Part shown: piece by piece, positions 45,424 through 48,929 of the stretch
How the letters are laid out: each line of letters opens with the position of its first letter
Numbering within the stretch: position 1 is the first letter of the stretch
Assembly (NCBI GenBank): GCA_947476295.1
Contig: CANJQC010000030.1
Location: 1 to 48,929 of the forward strand
From: Planctomycetaceae bacterium
GTDB taxonomy: Bacteria; Planctomycetota; Planctomycetia; Planctomycetales; Planctomycetaceae
Length of the DNA: 48,929 nt
Reading direction: 5' to 3'
The notes under the pieces: model-generated
Databases searched by the model: none
What the model was told of the DNA's origin: nothing
What the model saw: only the letters and a program-made list of their open reading frames with translations
Made by a program: the position numbers and the translations under genes

Positions 45424-46336
45424 AGATACCTACGCCGAGGCGTTTCGCAGTTTGTTTGTTGAATTCCTGATCACCGCGCGTGATCGGAAGTGGCTGGATC
45501 ACGCGATCAACGCGGCAACCGGCTGCGGATCTTCTACAATCCGGTGCGACTGTGAAGCAGGCTTGGATTGCTACGTCGGCCCTGGCGGAGATGAATCATT
45601 TCGCACGCCGGACGGGCGACCAGGAGCGATCTGCCAGCTCCATGTGCCGCGATTCTGGAAACACCGTGTTGAAGCTCTGGAAAAAGCTCTGCTGACGCGC
45701 GTGAGTCAAAATGTACTCACCTGTCCAACCACGCGTTGCTTTTCGCTCAGCGACACAGCGCCGTACTTCCGCCTGGGCCGTAAGGTAGCGTTTTTCGGCG
45801 ACGGCTTTGAACGCATTGAAGACAGATTCGGTCGTCAGATGTGGGTATTGCCGACAATGGGAGGTGACTTCTGCATCGATCGACGATTCAGCTATCACGA
45901 CGGCATCATGGGAGGCAATCTTTGGTTCATGGCAAGCTCGGAGGATGCATCTCTCGAAGCTGCCGAGCGCGCCGTTGAAGCGTGTCAGCACGTTCCTGGT
46001 GTCGTCACTCCATTTCCAGGTGGTGTGGCAGCGAGCGGTTCCAAAGCCGGCAGCAGGTACAAGTTTCTGTTCGCGAGTACCAACGATTCCTTCTGCCCAA
46101 CTTTGAAAGGATGCCCCGGAGTTGAATCACTGATCCCTGACGGAGTCAAATCCGTCATGGAAATCATCATCAACGGTCGCGATCTTGCTGCCGTCAGTGC
46201 CGCAACCCAGGCTTCCATCAAAGCCGCCTCTGCCGTCGAAGGCCTTGTCAATATTACAGCAGGAAACTTCGGCGGACGACTAGGCAAAAGCTGGATTTGG
46301 CTGATCCCGGAAAACCATCTCGATGCACAGAGTTGA
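45407..46336 (+). CDS. fhcD: Formylmethanofuran:H4MPT formyltransferase
   Basis: A 309-residue Ftr-type enzyme moving a formyl group between formylmethanofuran and tetrahydromethanopterin, part of the H4MPT-dependent C1 pathway found in methylotrophs, archaea and planctomycetes. Conserved blocks include IEDRFGRQMWVLPTMGGDF, MGGNLWFMA, VTPFPGGVAASGSKAGSRYKF and ITAGNFGGRLGK. Length matches the usual ~297 residues. Start 45407 (ATG, preceded by CAGGG) overlaps the previous gene; a longer ORF from 45308 is rejected. fhcA, B and C are not in the window. Confidence 0.94.
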   Translation: MSAIVEDTYAEAFRSLFVEFLITARDRKWLDHAINAATGCGSSTIRCDCEAGLDCYVGPGGDESFRTPDGRPGAICQLHVPRFWKHRVEALEKALLTRVSQNVLTCPTTRCFSLSDTAPYFRLGRKVAFFGDGFERIEDRFGRQMWVLPTMGGDFCIDRRFSYHDGIMGGNLWFMASSEDASLEAAERAVEACQHVPGVVTPFPGGVAASGSKAGSRYKFLFASTNDSFCPTLKGCPGVESLIPDGVKSVMEIIINGRDLAAVSAATQASIKAASAVEGLVNITAGNFGGRLGKSWIWLIPENHLDAQS

Positions 46337-46346
46337 GTCCCATGAA

Positions 46347-48671
46347 TTACTCACGGTTCAGTGCTTCATCAAGATTCAAAACTGTCAGGCACACGACCGT
46401 CATCGCGGCATGATCGGTGATGTTGAGTGATTGATCTCGCGGTGATTCACCGGTCGCAAGGAATTGCGAAGCAGCGTCCTGATCAGATGAGAAAATTGAT
46501 CTCTGTTTCTCGAACGCGAGTCGCAGTTTGTTGAGTTCACTTTCCGTGATCTCGCGCAAGAGGACTCGCCGAGCGGCATACTTCAACTGGTGATCCAGTT
46601 CCGTCCCTGACTTTAATGCGTTCTCAGCGAGGACTCGTGCGGCCTCGACCCATGTCGGGTCGTTGAGCGTTGTGAGTGCATGCAGTGGCGTACTGGTTGG
46701 ACTTTGACGAACTCGGCATGTCTGCCTGTTCGCTGCGTCAAACATATTCGCCGGACTCACTGTTCTGCGCCAAAATGTGTAGATACTGCGACGATAAAGA
46801 TCAGGGCCAAACGATGCCGGATAGGTGAAGTCGCGTTCCTTTGTGATCGCCAGTGCTTCCCAGATGTCACCCGGCTGATACGGATACACGGGAACACCGC
46901 CAACTTTTTCATTCAAAAGCCCACTGGCGGCCAGCGCCCAGTCGCGTAACAACATGGACGGCATTCTGAATCGACTGCCGCGGGCAAACAAGCGGTTTTC
47001 GCGGTCGCGATCCAACAGCTCAGATGTCACCTTGCTGGACTGACGATACGTGGCACTGGTCACAATCAGGCGATGCATGTGTTTCATGCTCCACCCGCTG
47101 TCGCGAAACTCCACAGCCAGCCAGTCCAGCAGATCGCCGTGAATTGGATACTCGCTCTGCACGCCAAAGTCTTCTGCTGTCTTAATAATGCCCGTGCCGA
47201 AATAGTGCTGCCAGAATCGATTCACCTGCACCCGTGCTGTGAGAGGATGCTCCGGAGCCATCAGCCACTGCGCGAATCCCAGTCGATTCTTCGGTGCGTC
47301 GGCTGTCTGAGGCAGTAGAAACGCGGGCGTTGCAAACGAAACTTTCTCCGTGGGATTCAGGTACTCCCCGCGAGACAGGATGCTGGTCTCTCGCGGCTTG
47401 TCGTCACTCATGATCATCACGCGCGGGATCTGGTCGGCCTTGTAGGCCGCAAGTTGCTTTGCCAAGTCTTCACGCTGCTCGGCAGCGGCAGCGGCAATGC
47501 GTGTTTCAAACTCGCCAATGCGAGTCTTGTTCTCATGCGTTGGCAATTCAAGAAACGGAGCCCCAACGCGGATGCGCTTTGAAAAAAACTGCGGCGTACC
47601 GGATTCCGGAACACGGTTAAATGCATCCAGCATGCTGTAGTAGTCACGCTGCTTCATCGGATCGTATTTGTGATCGTGACATTGCGCACAATTCATGGTC
47701 AGGCCAAGCCAGGTCGTGGATGTCGTCTCCATGCGGTCGAACAAATTGACCCAACGCTGCTCTTCTGCAATTGCTCCGCCTTCGCCGTTGAGCAGATGAT
47801 TCCGGTTAAACGCGCTGGCAATCTTCTGCTCTTCGGTGGCGTCCGGAAGCAGGTCTCCGGCAAGCTGCCAGATCGTAAACTTATCAAATGGCAGATCTTC
47901 ATTGAGAGCCCTCACCACCCAGTCTCGCCAGATCCATTGCCAGGTGTCGCCGTCCTGTTGAAATCCATTACTGTCGGCATAGCGGGCCGCATCCAGCCAA
48001 CCCAGCGCCATCCGCTCTCCATAGTGCGAGCTGGCCATCAGCCGATCAACCAGCGTTTCCCAGGCTCGGGGATCTGTGTCGTTGACGAATGCATCGACGG
48101 CTTCCGGAGTCGGTGGCAGTCCAACAAGATCGATCGACAAGCGGCGAATCAAGGTGGCTCGATCTGCTTCCGGCGATGGATGCAATCCCTCAAGTTCCAG
48201 CTTGTGCAGCACGAAGCGATCAATGGGATTGCGAGCCCAGTCTGTCGTCGTCACTTCTGGTTCAGTGGGACGGACGGGCGTTTCGAAAGCCCAGTGAGTC
48301 TGATACTTTGCACCCTCCGAAATCCATCGTTCCAACAATGCTTTCTGTCCGGCTGACAGACGACGGTTCGACTTCGCAGGCGGCATGAGTTCGTCTGGAT
48401 TGTCAGAATTGATCCGCTGAACGACCGCACTGCCCGCAGCGTCGTTCGGCACGATCGCGCCTCTATCTAGGGCGGCGTCACGATGATCCAGCCGCAGATC
48501 GGCCTGTCGTTTGTTGTTGTCCTGACCGTGACAATAGAAACAGTTTTCAGACAGAATTGGTCGAATATCGCGATTGAAGTCCAGCGATTGCTGCCCGCAC
48601 ACAATGCTTGGCAGAAGCCAGACCACGGGCAGTGAAAATCGAAGCGAATGTCTCAGGTTGAGTCGTTTCAT
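46347..48671 (-). CDS. PSCyt1/DUF1549/DUF1553 cytochrome protein
   Basis: A 774-residue exported protein: signal peptide (FSLPVVWLLPSIVCG), planctomycete cytochrome c domain with heme site CFYCH near residue 45, DUF1549 (NPIDRFVLHKLELEGL onward) with a second site CAQCH, and DUF1553 (HPLTARVQVNRFWQHYFGTGII onward). This is the full, typical architecture, longer than the copy at 17629. Start 48671 is chosen because the 21 earlier codons are unlike any signal peptide. It has no DUF1501 partner within view; its 3' neighbour fhcD is convergent with a 10-base gap and no terminator was seen. Confidence 0.93.
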   Translation of the reverse strand: MKRLNLRHSLRFSLPVVWLLPSIVCGQQSLDFNRDIRPILSENCFYCHGQDNNKRQADLRLDHRDAALDRGAIVPNDAAGSAVVQRINSDNPDELMPPAKSNRRLSAGQKALLERWISEGAKYQTHWAFETPVRPTEPEVTTTDWARNPIDRFVLHKLELEGLHPSPEADRATLIRRLSIDLVGLPPTPEAVDAFVNDTDPRAWETLVDRLMASSHYGERMALGWLDAARYADSNGFQQDGDTWQWIWRDWVVRALNEDLPFDKFTIWQLAGDLLPDATEEQKIASAFNRNHLLNGEGGAIAEEQRWVNLFDRMETTSTTWLGLTMNCAQCHDHKYDPMKQRDYYSMLDAFNRVPESGTPQFFSKRIRVGAPFLELPTHENKTRIGEFETRIAAAAAEQREDLAKQLAAYKADQIPRVMIMSDDKPRETSILSRGEYLNPTEKVSFATPAFLLPQTADAPKNRLGFAQWLMAPEHPLTARVQVNRFWQHYFGTGIIKTAEDFGVQSEYPIHGDLLDWLAVEFRDSGWSMKHMHRLIVTSATYRQSSKVTSELLDRDRENRLFARGSRFRMPSMLLRDWALAASGLLNEKVGGVPVYPYQPGDIWEALAITKERDFTYPASFGPDLYRRSIYTFWRRTVSPANMFDAANRQTCRVRQSPTSTPLHALTTLNDPTWVEAARVLAENALKSGTELDHQLKYAARRVLLREITESELNKLRLAFEKQRSIFSSDQDAASQFLATGESPRDQSLNITDHAAMTVVCLTVLNLDEALNRE

Positions 48672-48769
48672 CCAGCAAAGTCCGGTGAGATTTCCCGTTT
48701 TCGTATAACCCGATCCCGCAGGCGAGGAGTCCATTGAAGTGGTCTCGCCTGCGGCTTCTGAAGTTGCGC

Positions 48770-48821
48770 ATTTCAGGCCCGGAGGGCCGAGATATCAAAT
48801 GCCGGTGGCGTGAGCCACCGG
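48770..48821. repeat. Paired short palindromes (family E)
   Basis: Two palindromes lie close together: GGCCCGGAGGGCC near 48776-48788 and the perfect hairpin CCGGTGGCGTGAGCCACCGG at 48802-48821 (8-bp stem, 4-base loop). Such paired REP-like units recur between genes in planctomycetes. They lead straight into the 7-bp tandem array. Confidence 0.65.
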
Positions 48822-48924
48822 TAATCGGTAATCGGTAATCGGTAATCGGTAATCGGTAATCGGTAATCGGTAATCGGTAATCGGTAATCGGTAATCGGTA
48901 ATCGGTAATCGCGAATCGGTAATC
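48820..48924. repeat. GGTAATC tandem repeat
   Basis: Thirteen perfect copies of the 7-mer GGTAATC run from 48820 to 48910, followed by one variant (GCGAATC) and one more perfect copy, 15 units in all. The window ends 5 bases later (GAGAA), so the array may continue. A 7-bp period is not a coding or CRISPR pattern; slippage would change length easily. Confidence 0.95.
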
Positions 48925-48929
48925 GAGAA

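Noticed and set aside
48820-48924. GGTAATC array as a CRISPR
   Set aside because: Units are 7 bp with no spacers.

Overview
The window looks like a chromosomal segment of a planctomycete, probably order Planctomycetales. The lineage markers are a DUF1559 pseudopilin with the H-X9-DG C-terminal motif, two PSCyt1/DUF1549/DUF1553 cytochrome proteins, a DUF1501 protein with a twin-arginine start, a tetrahydromethanopterin formyltransferase, and many intergenic palindromic repeats. About 38 intact genes are supported. No rRNA, complete tRNA or CRISPR array was seen.

Layout. 1-1900 is decayed DNA: a palindromic element, one small GYD-domain gene, and an internally deleted ISAs1-type transposase abutting the last codons of a SNF2 helicase. 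1930-5060 (-) is a two-gene ABC exporter whose permease is fused to a CPBP membrane protease. 5339-9050 (+) is a compact cluster of ketosynthase, acyl carrier protein, CrtI-like FAD oxidoreductase and DJ-1/PfpI protein, and is the best candidate for an uncharacterised pathway. 9358-15305 (+) holds a DUF1559 pseudopilin, a small lipoprotein, an aldehyde dehydrogenase and a fusion of a parallel beta-helix protein with a diheme cytochrome. A metallophosphoesterase (-) follows, then a gene graveyard (16150-17600) with C-terminal remnants of UDP-glucose dehydrogenase and an arylsulfatase. 17629-21121 (+) is a DUF1549/1553 + DUF1501 pair.

21362-31744 is mostly housekeeping and small accessory genes: two proteins of unknown function, a MoxR ATPase, a PolB-type 3'-5' exonuclease, a Gly/Asn/Tyr-rich exported protein, a tandem YHS-like protein, a Nudix hydrolase with an AcpH-like protein, a MEKHLA protein, and a CinA-GNAT pair in which the CinA C-terminal domain has lost its catalytic motifs. 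32100-39396 (+) carries a transketolase, a DUF420 membrane protein, a GT39-like membrane protein and an AsmA-like protein. A TPR lipoprotein (-) follows. Then come rfbA with an RmlD-like reductase, a secreted alpha/beta hydrolase, and overlapping genes for 5-formyl-THF cyclo-ligase and formylmethanofuran:H4MPT formyltransferase, which link the folate and methanopterin C1 pools. The window closes with a second PSCyt1/DUF1549/DUF1553 gene (-) and a 7-bp tandem array that runs close to the window edge.

At least five families of long-armed palindromic repeats lie between genes. One has two copies in opposite orientation (31932-31989 and 44701-44780) with a conserved non-palindromic loop, which suggests a small mobilised element. 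Function calls rest on recognition of motifs and family-like sequence; no database search was run.
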